Origin: Mnemiopsis leidyi
Lineage: Eukaryota > Ctenophora > Tentaculata > Lobata > Bolinopsidae
Reading direction: 5' to 3'
DNA: 45,738 nucleotides
Assembly: GCA_000226015.1 (NCBI GenBank)
Contig: JH153727.1
Span: 6,870-52,607 of the forward strand
Both the position numbers and the translations under genes were made by a program. Below, one piece after another: positions 33,082 to 44,238 of this stretch; within the stretch, counting starts at the first letter, position 1; every line of letters starts with the position of its first letter. The notes below the pieces were generated by a model. That model saw nothing but the letters and a program-made list of their open reading frames with translations. It had not been told where the DNA came from and searched no databases.

Positions 33082-35704
33082 AGCTCGTCCTGCTCGAACT
33101 GACAGATGTTGTTAGCATTGTTGTTGTGAAGTGATGTTACGGTGGGTGTGAGGTTGTATACACTGGCTCTGGAGGGCAACCTCAGGAACACTTGTCTGCT
33201 GGTATGTGTGGTATGCGTGGTGTGGGAGGAGGACGAGCGAGTTATGGAGGGGCTGGGAGATGGGGGTTTGGGGGTGGGAGTGTGAGTGTAGTTGTCACGG
33301 TTTAGCAGCTGTATTGGCGTGATGATACACTGGTTTGTGATTGTGGGACTTCTACCCACCCTGAAAATGAGGAATTTATTGTATCCATTTTATAACTATT
33401 TTGTTATGGAAAGTTAAGAGGAGAAGATTGATAGTTTCCAATACCTCCTCCCTTTCTGTGTCCTATGTTCCGTTTTCTATGTCTCTTGTGCCATGTGCTC
33501 AAGTGTTATTTTCTGTACCTGCTTTCTAGTTTCAATACCCGGCCCAGATTTCTTTATCCAGCTTATAGAAGGAGTGAACTGGGTGAGATATAACCCGACA
33601 ACTGTCGTGTCAATCATGGAGCGCTGACAGTAACACTTAATAGACGTACTATTGTGAGACATATGCAAGTCGTCACGAGATTTTATGAATTACTCAAATC
33701 ATAGTGCAAAGAGTAGAAGTTCAAAATTCCAAGCAGAAATAAGGCTCATTGTTTCATATAACTATAGAAGTGTCTGTTATAATATATCAAGTAAGGAAGT
33801 ACTACGGATTCTTAAGAAAGGATGAACAGCAGAATAATGATATGGAATATTGACAAGAAAGTTTATTTTAAAATTTTTCTAGACCGACCGGTGCGCACTT
33901 ATTACTTTTAGGGCGGTATAAAATGTGACTTGAGCATCCTTGGAATGTAGAGAAGAGCTACGATAGATCTAAGACGTACGTCGTCCAATAAAATCATGTG
34001 AAATTTTCCCTTAAAGTAGGGTGCCCTTATTCTCTGTTGTAGTCAAAGAATATTAGCACTTTACTATACTTTTTGTAAGACTGACTTTCAGATGATGCTT
34101 TATTCTTTTGAGGTTTTTGATTGGTGCCGCTAGACCGTACTTTGTTGGGTTTCGTGATATTAGGATATTAGCTCTTAGACACCAAAGCACGATGGATTTA
34201 TTTAGACCTATTGGGCAACCTATTAATTTCTTTAAAAGATTTCGAAATATAAACAATTTAGGCGTTCATTAATAATACCGCAATACCATAAAAGCTTTTA
34301 GGCATTTCAGCTTTTTCACTAGTTAGGAAGTGATAGAAAAAGGGTAGTAGTTCAACTAATAATTTCCCATCAACTAGATATTTTTCGTCCCGTGACACTC
34401 ATGATATCCAGTGAACTAGGTAGATTTATACTATAAATACCACTAGAGCACTAGCTTGCAGCAGCGCCATGATGAGACAATATCAATGTCCCAATAAAAA
34501 ATGCCATGGGAAACAGGTTCTGTTTGCCTCTCAGACACAAGTCCCGCGATACCCCACACAAAGTGTTGAAATGCCAGGCTGACTTCCAGGCTTTCTTCCC
34601 TTTTGGCTTTTTGTCTTCTTTTCGACTTTTCTTATGATTAGCGTTATTTCTGATTTTTAAATAGATGGAGCATCCAATCAAAGCTAAAATAAAGAAGATA
34701 TTATCATGAAACTATGACGAGCATACCGATGTTGTGCCTTGTAATCCCGTATCATTCCAGAACCTAGGTGCACCCCAACATATGTCATCAGTAAGTCAGT
34801 ATGCCAGTAAAACTCCTTTCACGAGATTATAAAACCGGGAATCCGCTGTGTCTGTAAAGCAGGTGTGTTTAAAACTTCAAAGCGAGTATGGGGTGGCTGA
34901 CACTTCTTTACTTGTCACCAGTCAACACTTTACTTTCAGTAATTCAGTAATTCCACAGCCTCACCACTCGCGTCACGTTTCAGGCGGTTAATTATGCACA
35001 ATCTGCTATAATCTTTTAGAAAGCTCACTCCATGAATCCTGGCTCAATATTCCTATTTCCTAATGAGCCACATCAGCAACGACAAAACTTACATTCCACA
35101 TAGTACCGGCACTATGATTTGAGTAAACCGTTGATGCATTATTGTCCGAATCCGAGGCACCATGTTTTTTTGTTTACCAATATTTAAAGTGGTTTTTAAC
35201 TACCTGTTGATGGCTGCCATTAAATGTGCTTATATGACGAAAGAAGAGTTTTAACTAATTTGATTTTCTGGAAACAGTTTCAGATTTGCCCATTTGCTTA
35301 AATTTTACAATATGTGGTTCTATTTTGTTATCATTACAAGCTAATCTCTTCGTTTGTGCTTAATAATTGTAGGACATCATATAATTATTCTTGTAACGAC
35401 CACAAGATACGTATATAATACTATAATACTGTTCACTGCTAATAAAAAATTTAGGTACTTCATCTCTATTTCATATTCAATCTTGGTCAATAAACGCTAC
35501 AAAGGCTCCTAAGATGCAGGTATGCTTTCGAGTAGAGACGTTTCTAAGAAAACTCACGAGGGGAGAATGAAGGTATATTCCTTGAAACCAGATTTCTTGT
35601 TCTGATCCATGATCTCGGCGTTATGGTTGTTGTTGTCATTGTTTTTGTTGTTGTTACTTTTCGTAGGTCTCTTCGAGCGTGGCTGCACCGTCCTCAACAC
35701 AACA
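33082..35704 (-). CDS. Unrecognised minus-strand gene, two internal exons, low-complexity tail
   Basis: Exon 35704-35558 (acceptor ATGTTTCAG, donor CCCTC|GTGAGT) encodes VVLRTVQPRSKRPTKS, an Asn-rich run, then IMDQNKKSGFKEYTFILP. Exon 33360-33082 (acceptor CATTTTCAG, donor GAGCT|GTAAGT) continues in phase with VGRSPTITNQCIITPIQLLN, a Pro/Ser/Thr/His-rich region, and SRASVYNLTPTVTSLHNNNA, NNICQFEQDEL. The composition suggests an intracellular, intrinsically disordered region, for example of a receptor or channel, but no domain is recognised. Both exons have excellent splice sites and compatible phase. Flanking exons not found. Confidence 0.6.
33361..35557 (-). other. Intron of the 33082-35704 gene
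   Basis: About 2.2 kb. Small frames on the minus strand (33477-33668, 34053-34256, 34451-34681) have no splice support. No repeat noted. Confidence 0.5.
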
Positions 35705-38246
35705 CTGAAACATCACATTGTTTATTTGTTTTAGTTCAGTTGGAAAAAATATTTAAATTTTTCGCTTCTCTGAGCGTGAGCGCGGAAAAATAGATATAGA
35801 CTTTAATTAGCGCAGTCTCTATGACTAGTCTATATTATAATTTCTAATTGGATGATAAGGTGTAAATTTTGCGACAAATTGAACTCGATTACTGAAAAAA
35901 GGAAACAAGATATTTCTGACCACCTTCAACATTTCAACACTTATAAATGATATCTTGATTGGTAAAAGCATAAGGGCGCTAATTCTCTAATCGTTTCGTG
36001 CAACACGAAAAGTCAGCAGATATTCTGCTCGACACGGACAAGGCTTCTTAGACAAGCCTTATCATCCGTAAAGAAGGACACTATCATACACTTCAAGCAT
36101 TGATATAAACTGTTCCGATAACAGACTAATATTTGTAGACAGTAGATCATGATAACTTTATCGGCGGTGTATGTAACTTGTTAAGGGACCCGTCGACTTT
36201 AATAGTCAATATCACAGTGTTATAACTACAAGTTCTGTTCTCTTAAAAAAAAGTTCTGTTCTTTTGTCCAACTTAATAACTTAGTCGTATAGTATAAGTT
36301 TGAGCATAAATATTCCGAATGGCATGGTGCGTTTATTAAGCTATAATTAATTAAATATCGGTTAATGATTAAGGATTCCTCGCTAACATCTTGTGCCTAG
36401 TGGAGAGCAGAGTTATTTGCTTTTATCTTATCTTATACTTGCGATTCCAGCTATTTTTTCTTCCCCATCATGAGCCAGATTTTCTTAAAAACTATGTCAT
36501 AGGTTTATTTTTTAAATCTATCAACCTTGATGAGCATCGTTCCTCGTTGCTTTTATCTTATCTTACACTTGCGATTCCAGCTATTTTTTCTTCCCCGTCA
36601 TGAGCCAGATTTTCCTTAAAACTATGCCATAGATTTATTTTTTAAATCTATCAACCTTGATGAGCATCGTTCCTGTAAAACAGTAAAACGATCAAATAGA
36701 GAGTTCGAAAAGATCCCCATCGAATTCCGTATGTTTGATAACAGAGAATCTAGATTTAGCTATGTTAGTTAGCAAGTTCTCTAGGAACTCGCCATGAGCA
36801 GAACGCACACCGAATCTTTTAATTTCGAGTTAAGAAGTGAAGCAACAACCAGAAATAAGTGTCACGAACAGCGCGTTTCATCACCTCGAACTTGTGAATT
36901 TGCAATTCTCATTAGACAGGACACCTGATCCTTTACTTTTGGGTTTGATTAGGGTTTTTTCAGGTAGATTGTAGTTCTAGACGTTTCGTTGCTTTTTATC
37001 AGTGCATTCGTTGGGTCGACAGTGTTTACAGTTTATTGTGGTTTTTACTTGTTCTAATTAGGCTCTTAGGTCTTTGACCGTTTAAGAGAATGATTGAATG
37101 GTCTACAACTCCATGGCTAAAATTGTCAGACCTTTATTAATAAAAGAGTAAGCGGCCATAAGCATTGCAGCCCAATTTGAAAGGTGAAAAACAAAGGACC
37201 TCTGGAATAATAGAGTAACCGTCTCTATTATAAATGCCACTATCACTGCACAGGAATGATATCTCGATATCTTATCAACCAGTTTGACATACAAGACACA
37301 CAACTGCTGGGAATTTATTATTATGAAAATTGATCAGCACTAAGGAAATTGGGGGACCTAAAAACGTCAGACAAATGAGCGGCGACAACTGCGGTTAAAG
37401 GCGAACTTCAGCTAGTGTATTGGTCGACGAGGTTAAACATTATATTTTTGAGGGACATAACAAGTTGTGATGATTCTGATGTGGTCGTGACTAGTCGTGT
37501 AAATTTTCCAAGTTTCCATTTCGTAATCGTTTTTACATTGCAGTTTGAACGGAGCTATTGTAACTTATTTAATAAACAGCTCACTGAGCTATTGTAGACA
37601 ACGAGCTTAAACCCCGACATGTCGTGTCCATTTAAACGTGTGGGTTAGTTTTAATACTCACACATGCATGAAAGCATAAAGAGCTTAAAGTATAATTGGT
37701 CATTTCATAGATATATGTTGCCCTCATTGGTTACTTTTCGAATCAATTCCTGTTTAAATTTTCTGATCGTTGGAATTTTCTATTCAATGAGCCCCTTGAG
37801 TGCTTGAGGGTGGTTGGGGGGGGGGGGATAAGATCCCCGAAAAAACAAAACAAATAACTACTGACGCAAACCTGTTAGTCTGTAGACTGCAATCAGTCAC
37901 TTGAACTTACAAGTCAATTATCAATTAGGCAATAGGTATCAGCATGGAGATGGAGGGACTCAATAATCTGGCTAGGGTCTAGGAGGTAGACATGAATTCA
38001 TAATACGAAATATACTGTTTTGTGTTTATCATTTATCAAGTATGAACGTAGAACAATCTAATTGTTTGACCGTACTATTATTTATTATTTACTGAAGGAT
38101 AGTAGGCAATATAAATCAATTCCGATTTTTCTCAAAAATTTTCTTGATTTCGATTTTTCCGGGGTGTACGCAGCCCCTTTCTAAAGTCTCAAAGTCGATT
38201 GAAAGCAATTCTTCATTAGTTATGACAAAAATATCTAGTTGATGAA
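35705..38246. other. Intronic or intergenic, one tandem duplication
   Basis: Apart from the 130-bp duplication at 36417-36674 and a 12-G run (about 37816-37827), no structured feature. A 22-nt minus segment near 37662-37683 bounded by AAG and GTGAGT could be a further exon of the minus-strand gene (phase compatible) but is too short to trust. Confidence 0.35.
36417..36674 (+). repeat. 130-bp tandem duplication, two copies
   Basis: 36417-36546 and 36547-36674 are nearly identical, starting TTGCTTTTATCTTATCTTA and ending GATGAGCATCGTTCCT. Each copy holds the hairpin ATAGATTTATTTTTTAAATC (first A or G variable). Confidence 0.9.
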
Positions 38247-38529
38247 TAGGGCCGGTAGCTCAATTGGTAGAGCACTCATCTAGACAATGCAGAGGTTGTC
38301 GGATCATACCCGACTCGGCACGGTGCCGGCCCATGAATTTTCTGAATTGACTATCAGTGGAAATCGTGTCCGTTCAAATATCTGCTCCGTACACATCATG
38401 TAGCTTGGTTGATCCTTCGGTCCACCCACAACATAACACACCCGTCAACATTCAGTGCACACCTCTGGGAGTCGAGCTTGCTCGAAATGAGGACCTGAAA
38501 AAGGCCCCTTCCCCACTTGAAACCACATT
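38247..38529 (+). mobile_element. tRNA-derived SINE with 11-bp target duplication
   Basis: TAGTTGATGAA flanks the element at 38236-38246 and 38530-38540. The head is tRNA-like: GGGCCGG (38249-38255) can pair with CCGGCCC (about 38325-38331), box A TAGCTCAATTGG matches the pol III consensus with one mismatch, and the degraded box B GGATCATACCC sits in a T-arm (GTCGG/CCGAC). The anticodon stem is broken and about 11 extra bases precede the 3' acceptor strand, so it is not a working tRNA. The tail ends GGACCTGAAAAAGGCCCC and a short CCACTTGAAACCACATT. Confidence 0.75.
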
Positions 38530-40053
38530 TAGTTGATGAACAATCAGGCAATTAGAAACAGGTCGCTTAGGCCCGTGAACAAAAGTATAGATATAAATAT
38601 TCGTCCTTGTGTTGTCTCTTTGTACATCAGAACATATCCGCGGGCGTCAAACCAAAAGATCGCTCCACGTGCTTGTGTTACGTCTAAGAAATATGCCGGG
38701 TCACTTTGTGCACGTGACAAACATGTACAGTTAGCTGGCCGCTGGGGTATATCCTTATTAGCAATTCTCTCCAATCCTGGCAACAGTAATACCTCAAGAA
38801 CTCTTAAGATTGGGTTTCTTCTTGATTTAGTAAATATAGATATACTGAAAGATTCAACTTTCCATCTTTTGTGATCTTGTTATAGAATTTTGTGATCGTG
38901 CACAGACAAAATGTCTATTATTTTTTCTCTTTATCGTTTAATGTTCCGATCGAGCTTGATAAATTTCAAGCTTCTCCGTTTTTTGCGAATTTTTAGAATA
39001 TTTAGAGAAATAGACACTCAATCATCTATACACAGCAAAGATCAGTCAATGCCGCAGAGATTTTCCCAACAATTGATCATCAATTAAGCTGATTTTCCTC
39101 TAACTGGCGTATAGCATTGTGCGCTCTCTCAGAGTCGTTACCAGCCGACAAACAACAAACGATCCGACCGACTCCATGGCTTACAAAAAAACCGGCTTAA
39201 AAATATGTTTTACACTGTATTGAATAAAGTATAGTGCAAATCAATGTTTCTGCGAACTACTCATGACAACGATATAGCACTCTAAACTGGACCGCAGGAC
39301 CGACGGCAGATGCTAGCAAAAGCCAGTAGGTCACTCCCTTGGACAGGATAGCCCGAGGTGCTCATTTCCTTTTCTTAATCCGCTCCGTACTAACTGTAGG
39401 TCTTACCAGCCTGGGAGTGTGCAATTGCAGCCGAAGCTGTACCAGAAATAATCTGGTGACTGGCTGTCTTGCCTCAGCTAGTCAGCTACGGATCCAACTT
39501 CAGTTTGCCCAAGGGAGGCGTAAATAGATAAGTAGATACCCGATTAAAGAAGATATTATCATACATCATATATCATCTCTTTGGACTTTGTCATCATAGA
39601 AATATTCACTACACCAATATGTACACCACTGAATATAATAATAGAATAATAAAATAATGTTTAACCCTCTTCAGAAGATATTAGATTAAAAACAGCCCAG
39701 CAAAACTAATAAGCTGTACAGATAAAGCTGTGTAAGTGTAAATCCCCTCTATTAATCAATATATCACTACAAGAAGTAGACAGTTCTCAGAGCACGACAT
39801 GTCAGACGGTCTCTTCACCTAATAGTCTATCACGAGACTCAACTCCCAGCTGTACACCCACATCTTTGATGTTCATATATCCTGTACTTCATAAATCCTG
39901 TACTTATACTTTCTCACTACCTGCAGCTCCACAACATTACAACACAGCTACAACACTCCTTACATGGACTGCTAAACTTGGATGTTATGTCTGGAATTGT
40001 CCACCTCAGTTTATGTGAGCCTACAGAGTTCAGATTTGTAAGCACACACTCAC
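38530..40053. other. Intergenic or intronic, no supported gene
   Basis: Overlapping 113-codon plus (38533-38874) and 79-codon minus (38544-38783) frames lack splice or family evidence. CACGTG at 38666 and 38711. A 62-codon plus frame at 39339-39527 starting with TTG is unsupported. Confidence 0.3.
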
Positions 40054-40151
40054 CTGCAAATTCCTCTATCTGTTTACTGAGCTGGAGGGAACCAATAACG
40101 AGACACTGTGAAAGTGTAGGGCCTGTCAGGGCGGAGTCAGCAGGTCACGTG
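40054..40151 (-). promoter_or_regulatory. Candidate minus-strand promoter and non-coding first exon
   Basis: On the minus strand: GTCACGTGAC (40144-40153 region), CTGCTGACTCCGCCC (AP-1/ARE-like plus GC box), ATTGG, then a donor AATTTGCAG|GTGAGT (exon end 40054). This ordering fits a promoter and first exon whose transcript would run left, possibly to the minus-strand exons at 33082-35704. The connection is inference. Confidence 0.35.
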
Positions 40152-40855
40152 ACTTGCTTTAAATTCAGTCAATGAGAGAGTTAAACGTTGCTGCACGCTA
40201 AGCAGTGCTGCAAATCACGTCGAATTTATGCTACTTAAACTGTACTTATTGGAAGGAGCAGTCTGTAACGCACTAAAATACTAAAATTTAAGACCGGAAT
40301 CATCAAGAACATGAGGAATGAGAGAATTATGATCTGTCTGCGGTGGTGTGGTTGTGAGGATAAACTGAGTGTCTATTCTATTCATAAAAATACTTAAATA
40401 GAAACAAGGATAAATGTTTTATAAATCATAAAGAGATAATCTGGTTTAGGTCTCAAAATTAAATATGATGGCAGGATAAAATCAATATCGTTCTTAAATT
40501 CTAAAGTTCCAAGGGCGATTGAGTTTAAATCTAAAGTCTAAATTATAAGTGCTGAAAATTCAATCATGTCTGCTGGGTTTTTCAATTATCGACTTAACTG
40601 CTGAAGCAACTGTCAAGGTAACACGCAACCTGCAAATAATATGAAAGCATCGACAAAGTAATTGCAGAATAATAACACGCCCATGAGACTATGCACATTG
40701 CACAAAGTATTCGTGTACCATTGCATTACCACATAATTATAGATTAAAAGGCCGATGACTGTCCGCGCGATTAGTTGTGTTACTGTGACAATAAGCGAGT
40801 TACAGAAGCTGCTCGCGACTCTCGGACTTTTAGCTTTTCAGAGAAACTGTCTTCT

Positions 40856-40970
40856 TTATCTGTTTCCAAGAAGATCCCCTCAAACAGCCCGGTTTTATCT
40901 GTTACCCAGGAGATTCCTTCGAACCTTCGTGATTTAATGTATTATCTGTTTTTAAGAAGGTCTAGATCCT
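40856..40970 (+). repeat. Imperfect tandem repeat, three copies of about 38-48 bp
   Basis: TTATCTGTTTCCAAGAAGAT, TTATCTGTTACCCAGGAGAT and TTATCTGTTTTTAAGAAGGT begin at 40856, 40894 and 40942. Confidence 0.65.
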
Positions 40971-41310
40971 TAGCATAACGAACCATTTAATCTAATTCGA
41001 TATAAAATCTGTTACTTGGTTAACTGCCGATGCAACGTATCCTATCTTCAGATGTAAATTTAATTTATTCTTTAATTGTAATAGTACCCTCTACCTTTCT
41101 ATCCCAAACTCAATCCTAATTTCAAAAGAAGCTGATTAGCGACTTGTTTCAATACCTCAATACGTTCATGTTTTGTCATTTCCATTTACAACGATTTTAG
41201 GGTTAAAACTTTAAAACTAATGAATAGATAATATAACGTTATTCTCGTGTGCTCAAACAGAAGGGTCAGCACGTCAACACAACTTTGCTACAGTGATAAA
41301 TATCTGAAAG

Positions 41311-41515
41311 CTTAGTCACCCGCTTAGTAACCTGCCTAGTAACCTGCCAAGTAACCTGAGCTTGGTAACCTGCTTGTTAACCTGCTGAATATCCCGCTTT
41401 GTAACCCGCTTTGCAACCTGCCTAGTAGTAACGTGCTTGGTAACCTGCCTAGTAACCTGCTCAGTGACAACTTTTGTAACCTCCTTAGTAACTTGCTTAG
41501 TATCCTACTTGGTAT
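41311..41515 (+). repeat. Degenerate 12-bp tandem array
   Basis: Repeats of TAGTAACCTGCC/T with frequent substitutions and indels, about 15 units. It produces a Leu/Ser/Arg-rich minus frame that is not a gene. Confidence 0.85.
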
Positions 41516-43693
41516 AAATAAAAGACAAAACAACCTCCCATAGCAATTCTAGACATGTCTACTGAGCATAAATATCGAGATTCTTCAGATCTTGGTCTAC
41601 TTCTATGCTAATAGCTCATACAGCTGAAATCAGTGTACAACTAATATGTAACGAGAGTTATTACCATGCCATATTTACTGCCGTTAATGAGGGTTGTATA
41701 CTGTTAAATTTCAATGAACTACCGAGCTTTAGTCTTTCGGAATAAAGAAGTTACTGTTAAGGTGCCCAGCCTATTTCTGATTGTAAAAGCTGCGTGTGTC
41801 GCTGAGGATCGTCAAGAGACTTCAACAACTAGAGCACACGACAACCCTATACAAATTATGTTACTTGTCGAATATTTCAAACAGTCTAAACGACGATTTT
41901 ATTTCTAGCAATGCGTAGTTTGTTGAATTGTGGAATCGCGATTGCTCGAGTTGTTAAATGTCGTATGAATAGATTGAAAATGCAAATTAAAGAATCGTAG
42001 AATCATATAAGAATAAAGAACATCAAACATTTCCCCATGTTTTTTAAGTTTTTTCTAGCCTTTCAATTTTTTGACGATTTTATTACATTTTAGATTGTTC
42101 TATCGCACGTGTGACGTGTAAAATATGACGTTTAGCTTGCCAAGCTCACGTGCAGTGGGGCAATTTCGACAGAAGGCTCCACACGTCAAACTTTGGTAAA
42201 AATAAAATGAAATCAGACTGAACGAGCACATGTTCATATCGTAAATCCAACACAGATTCAAGTGAGTAAAGAGAGACATCAGCGGGCAGAACCTCGCAGA
42301 TGCTAATTTGATTAACGGCCTGCTAATTAATTAGCTGATCATAAGGTCACTTCTTTTACTTTCTGTCGGCGGAGTTTCTACTGTACTGATATTTCTTGTT
42401 TTAGGGAAAACCTCGTCAGCAAAACAATGTGCTAATGTGACAGTTAACGTTGAAACCTTCCAATGCTTTTTACTCCTGTTATCCACTCTTCACTCCTGTT
42501 ATCGACTAGTATTAGAGTTGAATATTTGTTATGAAAATGTACAATTCTATTTACTAACAATTTTGAATTAATTTCATCACATGAGTTAATATTATCGTAT
42601 GAGCGCTGTCAAGTTACATTTTGCGAGTTTTCACATGTTATGTCCCGATGAACATCGTTACCATGTCGATCAAGTTACTATTTAAAGACTTAATAATAGC
42701 ACATTTAAACTATAAAACCGTCATAACATATGGAATTATGACGCAGTCTGAGGTCTCATCTGATACATTTTGTGTTTGCCGATATTGTCAACTGCATTTT
42801 TTATCTGAAACCGCATCGTTTGAAATTGGGTAAAATTAGAAAATTTTAGTCACAAAATTACGGAGACAAATAATCGTCCAGTTTTAGTCGAAGTTATAGT
42901 GCAAAGTTTTGACTTTTGGTAAGATCAATAATAATGATTTTATTAGTACATATCTATACACTGGCTTTTTCGATAGGGCTGATGTACCAGTGTTCATCAG
43001 ACCAACCATCTGATCAAAGTACCAACTTGAGAATCCGTTAGTGTGAACATTTTAATAGACTAATAGAGGATACCATGTCTTGTCAGGGTTTAGTTTGAGT
43101 TAATCCATAATCATCTAGTTCTTAATTTTAGTAAAGCAAAAAAGTTTCTCTGTAAGACAAATGCATGCTCTGTGAAATGTGAGAAATTTAATTTTATCTG
43201 GCTTTTAAAATATTTATGGCAAACGCTTAAAATCAAAGAACGGCATGGTTCAAGAATATCAGGAAAAATCACCAAATGATGGAGCAAGAGGGTTAATAAA
43301 TCAACGACTATAATAGCGACAGGCATTAAGCTATAACATAATCATGTTCTATTATCCAAATGAGTGCATGACGAACAAAGGTATAATGTCATAAATTATA
43401 ACAAAAAACTGAAAGATGCCTAATGCGATTGTTTCTTTGTGCTTCTGTGGGGTACGGGCGCAGCAAAACGCCGAACCCCATCATTCAGCTATTAAACCTG
43501 TGATATTTTTGTTGACATATTTTTCTATCTTCTCCACGAAACCACAATAATAAGCTGATAAGCGGCACTCGACTCTACGTTTTAATCATTCAATATCCGA
43601 TGATATTGAAGTATTGACTTATTGTCAATATCACATATCCAATTTGCAATCTCAGCTTTTGCTAAGGGTGAGGCCTTAACCACTTTGTAAGGT
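41516..43693. other. Intergenic, no supported gene
   Basis: CACGTG at 42106 and 42147 within a stretch also carrying GTGACGTGT and ATGACGTTT, so possibly regulatory. CACTCCTGTTATC is duplicated at about 42468-42505. A short GC hairpin GGCGCAGCAAAACGCC lies near 43449-43464. Frames at 42621-42833 and 43111-43326 are unsupported. Confidence 0.3.
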
Positions 43694-43903
43694 CCAATGG
43701 TCAATAGTTTGAGCATAGCCATTGTCAAAACTCCATAATTGCTGTGGTAAATCCACTTTTATGTGATACCATGGTCCATGACAATGGAGCAACTTTTAGG
43801 GTTTCATAGAGGCGGTCTAAATTATTTGATCATTGACCATTGGTTTAGGCGGGTTGGGTTAGGGTTAGGCACTGACCCAGCCGTTAGGGTCAGTGCCTTA
43901 CCC
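43694..43903. repeat. Nested inverted-repeat cluster with telomere-like TTAGGG
   Basis: Outer arms CCAATGGTCAAT (43694-43705) and ATTGACCATTGG (43832-43843); inner arms CCATTGTCA (43719-43727) and TGACAATGG (43779-43787); then an adjacent hairpin with 17-nt arms, one mismatch, at 43862-43878 and 43887-43903 containing GGGTTAGG and TTAGGG. Confidence 0.7.
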
Positions 43904-43952
43904 TTCCTCCTCCCAGCCCTTACCTAGTACTATAGTGGCTATAGTTGTACAG

Positions 43953-44057
43953 CTGGTAGCTGCGCAACAATTCAAGTTGGATTATGATGGTAATTTAGAT
44001 GGGATCGAAGTACTCACGCACATGACCTTTGCAGATTGTTCGTTTAAATATCAATGA
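43953..44057 (+). CDS. Possible EF-hand-like exon remnant
   Basis: After acceptor GTTGTACAG a 34-codon frame reads LVAAQQFKLDYDGNLDGIEV then LTHMTFAD and ends in TGA. It resembles an EF-hand (F-K-L-x-D-x-D...G-x-L-D-G-I-E) as found in secreted EF-hand proteins, but the loop appears two residues short between D3 and G6. It overlaps, in another frame, the exon starting at 44035, so at most one is used as shown. Could be a chance match. Confidence 0.25.
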   Translation: MVAAQQFKLDYDGNLDGIEVLTHMTFADCSFKYQ

Positions 44058-44238
44058 TTGGTTGAATCTCGATTACAAAGATCACCCGCACTTCTTGCCA
44101 CACAACATCATCAATCTCCACTGCTTGGCAGACAATGGGTATCTACGCAGAAATTTGCATATATTTCCAGGTCACAGTACATTAGAAGTCGCGTCTCTAA
44201 AGGTCAGAGGTGCATTATCTATGTCTGGCATCAAGTAA
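44035..44238 (+). CDS. Candidate terminal exon, unrecognised
   Basis: Acceptor CATGACCTTTGCAG, then 67 codons to TAA: IVRLNINDWLNLDYKDHPHF, LPHNIINLHCLADNGYLRRN, LHIFPGHSTLEVASLKVRGA, LSMSGIK. Well-mixed, coding-like composition; a second frame is open further to 44288. No domain recognised. Upstream exons not identified. Confidence 0.42.
   Translation: MVRLNINDWLNLDYKDHPHFLPHNIINLHCLADNGYLRRNLHIFPGHSTLEVASLKVRGALSMSGIK

Noticed and set aside
36391-36603. 70-codon plus frame
   Set aside because: Spans the junction of the 130-bp duplication; AT-rich and without splice sites.
38249-38333. Functional tRNA gene
   Set aside because: Anticodon stem does not pair, box B is degraded and extra bases precede the 3' acceptor strand; flanking duplication shows a SINE.
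41336-41533. Leu/Ser/Arg-rich minus-strand protein
   Set aside because: Simple translation of a degenerate 12-bp tandem array.
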